Shown here in pieces: positions 24,734-35,600 of a stretch of 40,447 nt of DNA. How positions within the stretch are numbered: the first letter of the stretch is position 1; each line of letters starts with the position of its first letter. The notes under the pieces are model-generated. The model did no database searches, was not told where the DNA came from, and saw nothing but the letters and a program-made list of their open reading frames with translations. The DNA comes from Deinococcus marmoris (GTDB lineage: Bacteria; Deinococcota; Deinococci; Deinococcales; Deinococcaceae). The translations under genes and the position numbers were made by a program. The stretch is from the NCBI RefSeq assembly GCF_001949125.1, contig NZ_MSTI01000080.1, forward strand, positions 1-40,447, read 5' to 3'.

Positions 24734-25771
24734 TCAGACGGTGTACTGATCGACGCGGTAGCGGGCCAGATTGGCGGGGTCGGTGAACCATTCGGCGGTG
24801 CGCTTCAGGCCCTCTTCCAGCGGCACTTCGGGCTGCCAGCCAGTCAGCTTGCTCAGCTCGGAGTGGTCCGCCAGCAGGCGCATCACTTCGCTGCCCTCGG
24901 GGCGCAGCCGCACGTCTTCCTGGGTCACGTCCAGCTCTGCGCCCATCACCTGTCCGATCAGCTTGACGGTGTCGCCCACGGTGATCTCGCGGCCCGAACC
25001 GGCGTTCAGCACGCGGCCCAGCACCTCCGGCCCGGCCTCGCCCACCGCGCGGAAGGCGCGGGCCGTGTCCAGCACGTAATTGAAGTCGCGGGTGGGGCGC
25101 AGGTCGCCCAGTTTGATCTCGCGCCGCCCCGCCGCCACCTGGGAAATGATGGTGGGAATCACCGCGCGGGCGCTCTGGCGCGGGCCGTAGGTGTTGAAAG
25201 GCCGCATGGTCACTACTGGCAGCTCGAAGCTCAGGTAATAACTCTCGGCCAGCTTGTCCGCGCCGATCTTGGTGGCCGAGTACGGCGACTGGCCCTGCAA
25301 GGGGTGGCTTTCATGAATCGGGGCAGTGCGGGCGGTGCCGTAGACCTCGGACGTGGAGGTATGCACCACGCGCCCGGTCCCCAGATCGCGGGCGGCTTCC
25401 AGCACGTTCAGGGTGCCGGTGATGTTGGTCTCCACGTAGGAGCGCGGCGCGACGTAGGAGTACGGAATGGCGATCAGGGCGGCCAGATGGTACACGGTCT
25501 GGGCGTCCCGCATCAGCGCCCGCACGCTGCCGGCATCGCGCACGTCGCCCAGTTGGACCTCCACATGCTGCATGGTCTCGGCGGGCACGGTGTCCAGCCA
25601 GCCGTAGGACCCCTGCGAGTTGTAGATCGCCATCGCCTTGACACGGTAACCCGCGCGGACCAGTTCCTCGGTCAGGTGCGAGCCGATAAAGCCGTCCGCG
25701 CCGGTCACGGCCACCAGCGGGCGCTGGGAAGAGGTAGAGGTGTTGGGGGCAGGCAGGGTGGTCTGGGTCAT
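24734..25771 (-). CDS. NAD-dependent nucleotide-sugar 4,6-dehydratase (LegB-like SDR)
   Basis: The 345-residue extended SDR has GADGFIG at 24-30, YHLAALIAIPYSYVAPRSYV at 94-113, TSTSEVYG, and catalytic Tyr164/Lys168 (YSATK). The AALIAIPYSY block is typical of LegB-like UDP-GlcNAc 4,6-dehydratases and related GDP-mannose dehydratases. It would make a keto-deoxy sugar nucleotide, so the polymer may contain more than galactosamine. The ATG overlaps the stop of the membrane-protein gene (ATGA). The exact donor is uncertain. Confidence 0.85.
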   Translation of the reverse strand: MTQTTLPAPNTSTSSQRPLVAVTGADGFIGSHLTEELVRAGYRVKAMAIYNSQGSYGWLDTVPAETMQHVEVQLGDVRDAGSVRALMRDAQTVYHLAALIAIPYSYVAPRSYVETNITGTLNVLEAARDLGTGRVVHTSTSEVYGTARTAPIHESHPLQGQSPYSATKIGADKLAESYYLSFELPVVTMRPFNTYGPRQSARAVIPTIISQVAAGRREIKLGDLRPTRDFNYVLDTARAFRAVGEAGPEVLGRVLNAGSGREITVGDTVKLIGQVMGAELDVTQEDVRLRPEGSEVMRLLADHSELSKLTGWQPEVPLEEGLKRTAEWFTDPANLARYRVDQYTV

Positions 25772-27375
25772 CAGCGGTAACTCCTGGGATCAGAGAGGGT
25801 GTGCAGGGTGGGAAACAGCAGGGCGAGCAGCGTGAACAGCGCGAAGGCGGGCGGGGGCAGGCCCAGCACCAGCGCGGCTGCGCCCAGTGCCCAGACCGCC
25901 GTCAGAAAGCCCAGACGGCGCTGGTTGGCCAGCCAGGAACTGAGCAGCAGGGCCGCGCTGTACAGGGCCACCGTCAGCAAAGAGAGGTTCAGGTCGAGCG
26001 GGCGCAGCCAGGACAGCAGCGCCACGCCCGCGCCCAGCGCCAGGCCGTAGCCAGCGGCGCTCAGCAGGACCGTCGGCAGACCCACCCGGCGTAGAGCGGG
26101 CAGGGTCCGCAGGGTGCGCGCCGCCACCTGAAGGCGTTCCTGCGCGTGCCACACGCCCGCTTCCAGCAGTCCGGCCCCCAGGATCACCGGCAGCAGCGGC
26201 CAGGTGCCGAGCCGCGCGCTCAGGGCCACGAAGGCGGCGGCCATCGCCCAGCCGTACACGGCGTGGGGCAGGTGCGGGCGCAGCGTGGCAAGGCTGGCGC
26301 TCAGGCTGCCGCGTGGGCGGGTCACGTTCAGGGCGGTAAAGGTGGGCACGGCGGCCAGCAGCCCCAGCGCGAACAGTGCGGCCCCGCGCGAGGGCAGCGA
26401 CATCACGATTCCGGCGGCCAGCAGCGGGCTGGCAAAGGCCCCGGCGAACTGCCCCAGTTGCCCCAGCGACAGCAGCACGCCCGCCGCGCCGCTGGACAGG
26501 GCCACTGCGCCGCCCACCACTGCGCCGATCAGCACGTCGCCGCCCAGCGCTGCCGCGACGCCCGCCCCGCCCAGCAGTCCGGCCCCGGCGCTGACCAGCA
26601 ACGTGGTTCGCAGGGCGCGGCCCGGCACCGCGAAGGGTTCGGCGTAGCGCACCCCGGCCACGGTCATGGTCCAGCCCCAGCCGAAGGCCGCCGCCAGGAT
26701 AAAGGCGCTCTCGGCGGCTTTCCCCAGCGCGCCCGCGATCAGCAGGCCCGCCAGACCCGGCAGCAGGTACAGCGGCCCGCGCGGCAGCATGTGCCAGGGA
26801 AAGGCCGGGGTGACGGGCTTGGGCACATGGTCCAGCGCCCTTCCCGTGCCCTTTTGCCGGTACAGCATCTCGGCGGCGTCGAACAGCCCGTCCGCGCCGT
26901 AGCGGTCTTTCAGGATCTCGTCGCCCAGTCCGTCGGCCTCCAGGTAGGCGGCCAGTTCCTCGGCGTCCACGGCACTGGCGCGCTCGGCGGCCAGTTTCAG
27001 GTCCACCTCGCGCAGCCGCTCGGGCAGTTCGCCGGGCAGTTGCAGGCGGGTGCGGGCGGCGCTGGTCCGCGTGCCGGTGTGGCTGCGGGCCGTCCGCTGG
27101 AGCTGCGTATCCAGAGAGTGCGTATCCAGGGAGCGTGTCTCCCGAGGCTGTGTCTCCCAGGAATGTGCATCCCAGGCCTGGATATCCCGGAGGTGTGGGT
27201 CAGGAAGTCCTATGTCCTGAAAGGGGCTGGACTGAACGGACTGTTCTGCAACCGGATCAGAAGCTTGTGGTGTCGGGGCCTGGGCTGAAGGCGGGGCCAC
27301 CGGGTTGAATCTGTTGTCGCCCGTCACCCTGAGCAGTCGGGCGCGCACCGTGTCGCGGCTGCTTTCACGGCTCAT
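25771..27375 (-). CDS. Polytopic membrane protein in the exporter position of the polysaccharide locus
   Basis: The protein has 534 residues. About 1-190 are cytoplasmic, including a six-unit pentapeptide-period repeat (such as HLRDI-QAWDA-HSWET) near 60-90 and a conserved-looking AAYLEADGLGDEIL...RYGADGLFDAAEMLYR segment. About 11-12 membrane helices follow from about 200 to the end. In Pel loci PelF is paired with the membrane transporter PelG, and this gene occupies that place, but no family motif proves homology. A mobile repeat abuts the start; it turned an original GTG overlapping the glycosyltransferase stop (GTGA) into ATG, with GGAG five bases upstream supplied by the repeat. Confidence 0.65.
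   Translation of the reverse strand: MSRESSRDTVRARLLRVTGDNRFNPVAPPSAQAPTPQASDPVAEQSVQSSPFQDIGLPDPHLRDIQAWDAHSWETQPRETRSLDTHSLDTQLQRTARSHTGTRTSAARTRLQLPGELPERLREVDLKLAAERASAVDAEELAAYLEADGLGDEILKDRYGADGLFDAAEMLYRQKGTGRALDHVPKPVTPAFPWHMLPRGPLYLLPGLAGLLIAGALGKAAESAFILAAAFGWGWTMTVAGVRYAEPFAVPGRALRTTLLVSAGAGLLGGAGVAAALGGDVLIGAVVGGAVALSSGAAGVLLSLGQLGQFAGAFASPLLAAGIVMSLPSRGAALFALGLLAAVPTFTALNVTRPRGSLSASLATLRPHLPHAVYGWAMAAAFVALSARLGTWPLLPVILGAGLLEAGVWHAQERLQVAARTLRTLPALRRVGLPTVLLSAAGYGLALGAGVALLSWLRPLDLNLSLLTVALYSAALLLSSWLANQRRLGFLTAVWALGAAALVLGLPPPAFALFTLLALLFPTLHTLSDPRSYR
27106..27195 (-). repeat. Six-unit 15-bp tandem repeat inside the membrane-protein gene
   Basis: The plus-strand units run in clean 15-bp register, for example CGTATCCAGAGAGTG, CGTATCCAGGGAGCG, TGTCTCCCGAGGCTG and TGCATCCCAGGCCTG. 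They keep the frame and encode a five-residue repeat in the cytoplasmic N-terminal part. Confidence 0.75.
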
Positions 27376-27565
27376 ACGGACTCCGATTGAATCGTTTGCA
27401 AAACGGTGGAAATCCGAGCGGGACTCGCAGAGCTGCGACGCAGAGGAGCAGCGTCCATACGGGCGTCTGTCGCGACGATAGCGAGGAGGAGAAGGACGGA
27501 TTCCGGGCGTGGAGTTGGCAAACTGGCGCTGTCCCGGTTTATGAACGAAACAGACGGAATCCGTA
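27375..27565 (+). mobile_element. MITE-like repeat, copy 2 (191 bp)
   Basis: The ends are TACGGACTCCG and (reversed) TACGGATTCCG. TCA direct repeats lie at 27372-27374 and 27566-27568. It is about 57 bp longer than the other copies because of extra internal sequence around 27425-27483 bounded by CTCGC/GCGAG. It lies exactly between the glycosyltransferase stop and the membrane-protein start, oriented opposite to copy 1. Confidence 0.85.
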
Positions 27566-29035
27566 TCACAGCCCTTTGCCCCCGGCGATCACTAGCGGGT
27601 AGGCCCGGCGGTAGGCGTCCAGGCAGCCGTCCAGGGTAAACAGCTCCATCACGCGCTCACGGGCGGCGCGGCCCAGGCGGGCGCGCAGCGGCGCGTCGTC
27701 CAGCAGGCGGGTCAATGCGCTGGCCACGCCCATCACGTCGCGCGGACGCACGATCAGCCCGGCGTCGCCCACCGCCTCGGGCACGCCGCCCACGCGCGTG
27801 GCCACGGGCGGGCGGCCCATCGCCATCGCCTCGATCACGGTGTACGGAAAGCCCTCGCTCACGCTGGTCAGGGCCACCACCTGCCCGGCGCGGTAGGCGT
27901 CGGTGATGTCGTCGATGCGGCCCTCGAAGGTCACGTTCTCAGTCAGGTTCAATTGCTGGGTCAGGCTCTGGCACTGGAACAGGTAGCCCTCGTTGCCCGC
28001 CGGGGTGCCGCCGAACAGCCGAAGCTGCGCGCCCGCATTGCGCCGCCGCACCAGATCGAAGGCGCGGATCAGCGTTTCGATGTCTTTCAGGGGATCGATG
28101 CGGCCCACCCAGCTCACCACGCTCTCTGCCGGTTCCTCCTCGGCGTGCGGGAAGATATCGGGGTCGATGCCGTTGTACACGCAGTGGATCTTGTCGGGAT
28201 GCGCGCCCAGACGCTCCTCCCAGCGGCGGTTGTAGTGCGAGCCGGGCAGCACCAGCGTGGCTTCGCGGTAGACCAGACTGCACAGCAGGCGGTAAAAGCG
28301 CAGCAGCATGCCTTTAAAGCCGGGGCTATAGGCGCTGCGGCGGAATTCCATGTAGCGCTCGCGCAGGTAAACGCCGTGTTCGGTCAGCACGAAGGGGGTG
28401 CCGTGGGACCATAGCCCGTGCAGCGCCAGCAGCCCCGCGAAACCGTTGCTGACGGCGTGTCCTACCTCTGCCTGTGGGGCGGGGTGGCCTAGCGGGCGCA
28501 GGGCGTGTTCCAGCCACATCAGGGCGTCCAGAGAGTCGGCCACGGTGGGCAGCGGCAGCCGGGGTTCGCCACGAACGCGGGAACTGGCCTGCCGCGCCGC
28601 GTGGCCCGCCCAGGTGTCCAGCGTGAGCCGGGCCACCCGTGGCGTGTCCAGCAACGCGGTAAAGCCCCCGCCCTGGCCCAGCGTACTCAGCGCCTGTAAT
28701 CCGGCAGCGAACAGGTCCAGATCCAGCGTACATAACCCGTCCAGCAGGGTCAGGTAGGCGTCCTCGGCCCCTCGCCTGCGGGCGGCGTCGTTGCGGACCA
28801 GGGCAGACGGCGGCGCACCCCACAGCGGCACCTGCGTGAAGCTCACGTTGCCGGGCATCTGCACCGCCGCCCTGGCAAAGGGAATCCCGGAAATGGCCTG
28901 CACCACAAATCGGTGATCGCCCAGACCCCTCACCAGTTGGTCCACCCAGACGCTGACGCCGCCGTGGGCCTGGGGATAGGTGCCCTCGGTGTACAGCGCA
29001 ATGGTGTGGGTCTGGATCAGCGTGTGGGTGGACAT
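27566..29035 (-). CDS. pelF: PelF-like GT4 glycosyltransferase
   Basis: The 489-residue GT4 enzyme has the PelF N-terminal signature ALYTEGTYPQAHGGVSVWVDQL. The acceptor half contains LTEHGVYLRER and YNRRWEERLGAHPDKIHCVYNGID. The donor half contains VSWVGRIDPLKDIETLIRAF, EGRIDDITDAYRAGQVVALTSVSEGFPYTVIEAMAMGRPPVATRVGGVPE. PelF polymerises N-acetylgalactosamine in Pel synthesis using UDP-GalNAc. The ATG at 29035 is preferred over a TTG 33 bases upstream because a GGAG site precedes it. It is the first gene of the 15-kb minus-strand locus. Its TGA stop is kept by the duplicated target of the mobile repeat. Confidence 0.85.
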   Translation of the reverse strand: MSTHTLIQTHTIALYTEGTYPQAHGGVSVWVDQLVRGLGDHRFVVQAISGIPFARAAVQMPGNVSFTQVPLWGAPPSALVRNDAARRRGAEDAYLTLLDGLCTLDLDLFAAGLQALSTLGQGGGFTALLDTPRVARLTLDTWAGHAARQASSRVRGEPRLPLPTVADSLDALMWLEHALRPLGHPAPQAEVGHAVSNGFAGLLALHGLWSHGTPFVLTEHGVYLRERYMEFRRSAYSPGFKGMLLRFYRLLCSLVYREATLVLPGSHYNRRWEERLGAHPDKIHCVYNGIDPDIFPHAEEEPAESVVSWVGRIDPLKDIETLIRAFDLVRRRNAGAQLRLFGGTPAGNEGYLFQCQSLTQQLNLTENVTFEGRIDDITDAYRAGQVVALTSVSEGFPYTVIEAMAMGRPPVATRVGGVPEAVGDAGLIVRPRDVMGVASALTRLLDDAPLRARLGRAARERVMELFTLDGCLDAYRRAYPLVIAGGKGL

Positions 29036-29891
29036 CTGGCAAACTCCGGGCAGGACAGAGGGGGGCAAGCTACCGCGACAAAGTCAGTTTTATGAGGGGC
29101 TAGAGAGAATCTGACGGCAGAAGGGAAAGAGAGAAAATATACGAAGGCCACCCTAAAAGATGAAGTATCTCAAATCTCTTTCAGACCTGCCCCTGCTCGG
29201 GCACCAACTTGCGAAGACTGCCCTTCCACCCACAAGTTTGACTGACCGCACGTTAAATAATCGCTTCCCTCCGGCTGGGTTTTGAACCGCGTCAGAGGGC
29301 TGCTCCGGGCGGCAGGATTTCTGCTCAGATTACTCTCATGGCATGTCTCCCAGCGCGGGCTTTGGGCCTTTTGTCCTTTGGGTGAGGACGGATTGGTCAG
29401 ACCAGGGTGGTCACTTCGCTGGAGCGCTGCCGACGTGCCTGAGATTCCACTCGAATGGGGCAGGCCGGACGCCGTTGGAGGTGGGCGCAGGGGCTGATGC
29501 AGTGGCCGATCCGGCACCGTATGCCCCGTTCAGCTGTACGGCATTCAGCCACGATTCGTTCAACTACCAGTGAGGTGATGGCCTTTTCACCGCTTCTTCA
29601 CTGCGTCGTCGGTGCGGCCTGCATCCATTTTTGTGGCAACCCAGTGTTGCCCCGCTGCCGTCTATCTGAAGCCTGAGCGCTGGGGCGTGCATTCCTGCTG
29701 TGCGGGCAAGTCGGCCAGATCCCCAGGGGAGGATTGTTCTCATATGTGATTCAGATGAGAAGAGGGCGTGGCTTACTGGCCTTTTCATTTACATGACCTG
29801 TCCCAAATCTTGTACAGGTTGCTTTTCATCTTGCCGTGGTGAAGATTGAGTGTCGGACGATTAGCAACCTAAATCTGTCAGAGGTGAATTC
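29036..29891. other. Gene-poor region between the polysaccharide locus and the fasciclin gene
   Basis: No reading frame here looks like a conserved protein, and the base composition is visibly more AT-rich than the neighbours. It should contain the divergent promoters of the glycosyltransferase and fasciclin genes. The inverted repeat ACCTGT (29796-29801) / ACAGGT (29814-29819), with a 12-base spacer, lies about 75 bp before the fasciclin ATG and could be an operator. Short frames at 29343-29573 (+) and 29564-29788 (-) were not recognised. Confidence 0.5.
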
Positions 29892-32909
<3,018 letters not shown>

Positions 32910-32928
32910 AGCTTTTCTGATTCCCCTG

Positions 32929-32954
32929 CCCGCCCTTGATTGGGCGGGTTTTTT
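32929..32954 (+). terminator. Rho-independent terminator of the fasciclin gene
   Basis: CCCGCCC-TTGATT-GGGCGGG is followed by six T. It starts 19 bases after the stop and its T run reaches the end of the convergent phosphoesterase gene. Confidence 0.92.
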
Positions 32955-33789
32955 ATGGCCGCCGGGCGGGAAGGCGGCGCAGAAAGGTGTCCCAGGTCCG
33001 GGTATTGCGCGGCAGCCCCCCGTCCTCTGTCCAGGACCAGTACGGGGTGTACAGGCTGCGCGAGCTGATGATCTCCTCCCGGAAAATCTGCGCGCTGAGG
33101 CCGGTGTCCAGCAGACCGCTGCTGCCAAAGCGTGCCAGCACACCCGCACGGTCATAGGGAATGGCCCGGAACTCGGTGTGCCAGCCGTCCGCCGCCGCCG
33201 TCAGGAGCAGGTACTGAGCGCGCGGATCACCGTTGGCGGGTGCGCCCACTGCCCCGGTGTTCAGCACCAGCACGCCGCCCACCCACGCCTGCGCGGGGCG
33301 GTGGATGTGCGAGCCGATCAGGACGCCGTGTCCGGCGCTCAGCTCCTGCACGCGTTCGGGTCTGGTCTTCTCGCTGAGGCCCTCGCGGTAATGCTGCGGC
33401 GAGCCGTGGGCGATCAATACGCCGGGCAAGCCTGGAATCTGCACGGTCCGGGTCAGCGGCCAGTCGGCGGGAACATGCAGCAATCCGGCGCTGTTCAGTT
33501 GTTCGGCGCTCCAGGCGGTGGCCCCCCAGAAGGGATCGCTGAACCACTCGGCAGGCAGGTCCGGGCTGCGGGCGTCCCACAGCCGCAGCAGGTCGTCGTG
33601 GTTGCCCAGCGTGAAACTTACGTCCCCCCGTGCCAGCAGCGTTTCTAGCGCCGCCACCGAATCCGGTCCCCGGTTGACCACGTCGCCGTTGACGATGATT
33701 CGCTCTGCGCCCTGCGCCTGAGCGTCGGCCAGCACCGCCCGCAGCGCGTCTAGGTTGCCGTGAATGTCCGCGATGATGGCCAGGCGCAT
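32953..33789 (-). CDS. Calcineurin-like metallophosphoesterase
   Basis: The 278-residue phosphoesterase has the metal-binding motifs in order: MRLAIIADIHGN (Asp8, His10), VNGDVVNRGPDS (Asp37 region), LGNHDDLL and GSHIHRPAQ. It resembles the YfcE/ApaH-type bacterial branch that hydrolyses small phosphodiesters or nucleotides; the substrate is not evident. A frame continues upstream to 33855, but the ATG at 33789 fits the family start and lies eight bases after TAGAAT. Confidence 0.88.
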   Translation of the reverse strand: MRLAIIADIHGNLDALRAVLADAQAQGAERIIVNGDVVNRGPDSVAALETLLARGDVSFTLGNHDDLLRLWDARSPDLPAEWFSDPFWGATAWSAEQLNSAGLLHVPADWPLTRTVQIPGLPGVLIAHGSPQHYREGLSEKTRPERVQELSAGHGVLIGSHIHRPAQAWVGGVLVLNTGAVGAPANGDPRAQYLLLTAAADGWHTEFRAIPYDRAGVLARFGSSGLLDTGLSAQIFREEIISSRSLYTPYWSWTEDGGLPRNTRTWDTFLRRLPARRP

Positions 33790-33797
33790 GTCGGGCG

Positions 33798-33827
33798 ATT
33801 CTAGAGCAGTTCTCCGAACTACGTCAC
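33798..33827 (-). promoter_or_regulatory. Promoter of the metallophosphoesterase gene
   Basis: On minus, GTGACG (33822-33827) is separated by 18 bp from TAGAAT (33798-33803), which ends eight bases before the ATG. Transcription would start at or next to the start codon. Confidence 0.55.
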
Positions 33828-33992
33828 CGGAAAAACAGACTTCCGGCGACTCCATTCTCCGTCCTGCCTGATAAAAGTCACTCGCTCTGCTCGGTCATAA
33901 AAATGGTCTTTCTATGACAACTGCTTTAGGGGCTGCTGGTCAGGTGCATTGCAGCCCCGGTCCCACCCGCCATGTTCAGCCAGTGCGGAAAG

Positions 33993-35105
33993 CTACTCCA
34001 TGACCGAGAAATGCCACCGCGTGCGCGTGTGGTACGTCTGGCCGGGCTGCACGATGATCGAGCCTGCGCCCAGACGGTCCAATTCCGGCTGATTGAGGGC
34101 GTCGGGGGCCTGCTGGGTTTCCAGACACAGGGCCGAGCGCTTTTTATACCGTGCCCCGTTCCAGCCCACGACGCTGCCGCTCAGGAAATTGCCGCTGTAG
34201 AGCTGCACGCCGTTCTCGGTGGTCCAGACTTCCATGCGGCGTCCGCTGGTGGGATCACTCAGGATCGCCGCCTGTTTCAGACCGTCATCCCCGTTCAGAA
34301 GGACGAAATGATGATCGTAGCCGCCTGCCCCCCGGAGCTGCGCGTCGTCCGCGTCTATATCCTGCCCCAGCGGTTTGCCCGCGCGGAAGTCGAAGGGCGT
34401 GCCCTGCACCTCCGTGACTGCGACTGGAATCGCGCTGTCGTCCACGGCCAGAAACTGGGCGGCGGGAAGGAGAAGCGTGTGATCCAGCACGCTGCCCGCG
34501 CCGCCGTCCGCCAGATTCCAGTAGGCGTGGTTGGTCAGGTTCAGCGGTGTGGGGGCGTCGGTTTCGGCCCAGCAGTCCATCGTCAGCCAGCCGTCGCCAC
34601 TGAGGGTGTAGCGGGCCGTCACGTCCACCGCGCCTGGGTAGCCTTCCTCACCGTCCGGGCTGTGATACCGGAAGGTCACGCCGTTCGGGCCCTCGCTGCT
34701 GTCCAGCGCCGTGCCTTCCCAGCGCACGGCATGAAAGCCGCCGGGACCGCCGTGCAGGTGGTTGGGTGGGTTGTTGATGGCCAGTTGGTACTGCTGTCCG
34801 CCCAGTTCAAAGCGTCCGCGCGCCGTCCGGTTGGCAACCCTGCCCACCGTCGCGCCGAAATACAGAGCGTCCTCCTGCTCCAGGTAAGCCGCCAGCTCGG
34901 GGTGGCCCAGCATCACGTCGCCGGGCACGCCATCCCGGTCCGGCATCTGCACCCGCAGCAGCCGCGCGCCGTACTCGCCCAGCGTGACGGTCAGCCCGTT
35001 CGGGGCGCGCAGCACGAAAAGCTGCACGTCCTGGCCGTCCGGCAGCGTTCCCCAGCGCCGCGTCTCCACCCCGGCCACAGTGCCTACCCCTACCACAACA
35101 GTCAC
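33993..35105 (-). CDS. galM: Aldose 1-epimerase (mutarotase)
   Basis: The 370-residue GalM interconverts alpha and beta anomers of galactose or glucose. It has the early GEYGARLLRVQMPDRDG, GRVANRTARGRF, NNPPNHLHGGPGGFHAVRW, the catalytic-His segment LTNHAYWNLA, and LYSGNF and CLETQQAPDALNQPE (catalytic Glu) near the C-terminus. The GTG start overlaps the stop of the ArsC-like gene (GTGA). Being far from the sugar-nucleotide genes, it is probably ordinary sugar metabolism. Confidence 0.93.
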   Translation of the reverse strand: MTVVVGVGTVAGVETRRWGTLPDGQDVQLFVLRAPNGLTVTLGEYGARLLRVQMPDRDGVPGDVMLGHPELAAYLEQEDALYFGATVGRVANRTARGRFELGGQQYQLAINNPPNHLHGGPGGFHAVRWEGTALDSSEGPNGVTFRYHSPDGEEGYPGAVDVTARYTLSGDGWLTMDCWAETDAPTPLNLTNHAYWNLADGGAGSVLDHTLLLPAAQFLAVDDSAIPVAVTEVQGTPFDFRAGKPLGQDIDADDAQLRGAGGYDHHFVLLNGDDGLKQAAILSDPTSGRRMEVWTTENGVQLYSGNFLSGSVVGWNGARYKKRSALCLETQQAPDALNQPELDRLGAGSIIVQPGQTYHTRTRWHFSVME

Positions 35106-35464
35106 TGCGCGTCCTCTAGCATGGCTTTCCAGCCGTCCAGATCCTCGCCTACGCTCAGCACCTTGCCGCCACGCACCAGGGGCAGCCGCAGCAGTTCGGG
35201 CGTCTCGATCACCTTGGCGATCACGCCTTCCTCGGTGGTTCGCAGATACGCCAGATTGCTGCGCTCATACGCCTTGCCCTCCAGATCCAGCAGTTCGTTC
35301 AGGCCAAATTTCTGGACGAAGCGGGTCAGCTCACCCTTGGCAATCGGACGCTGCGTTAAATCCACAAAATGGATCTTGACCTGCCGTTCCTTGAAAAACC
35401 GCTCGGCGGCGCGGGTTTCCTTGCTCTTTTTCGTGCCGAAGACCTGAACCTGGGGGGCGCTCAT
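35102..35464 (-). CDS. ArsC/Spx-family thioredoxin-fold protein lacking the catalytic cysteine
   Basis: The 120-residue protein has the ArsC-like pattern VQVFGTKKSKETRAAERFF at the N-terminus, VDLTQRPIAKGEL, GLNELLDLEGKAY and PLVRGGKVLSVGED. The active cysteine usually found after the first strand (GxxNC or CxxC) is Ser14 here, and no other Cys is present in the chain, so it cannot be a thiol reductase of the usual kind. The ATG at 35464 follows TACACT by seven bases; an upstream frame is not needed. It overlaps galM. Confidence 0.85.
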   Translation of the reverse strand: MSAPQVQVFGTKKSKETRAAERFFKERQVKIHFVDLTQRPIAKGELTRFVQKFGLNELLDLEGKAYERSNLAYLRTTEEGVIAKVIETPELLRLPLVRGGKVLSVGEDLDGWKAMLEDAQ

Positions 35465-35471
35465 GAAGGAA

Positions 35472-35477
35472 AGTGTA
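35472..35477 (-). promoter_or_regulatory. -10 box of the ArsC-like gene, probably leaderless
   Basis: TACACT on minus ends seven bases before the ATG, the same hexamer as before ftsK and the cupredoxin gene. Confidence 0.55.
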
Positions 35478-35600
35478 GAGGACGGCGGCAGTAAAGTGCA
35501 GAAGCAGCAAAGTGCAGAAATGGTCTGGTTCCACTCTGAGCGCAAGAAACAGAGTGCGCCCCCGTGCGTCCCCCGCTAGGCTGGCCCCGGAGGTGAGGGG

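Noticed and set aside
29343..29573. 76-codon frame in the gene-poor region
   Set aside because: It has no recognisable domain, no convincing ribosome site and ordinary random composition. It is kept only as part of the gap description.
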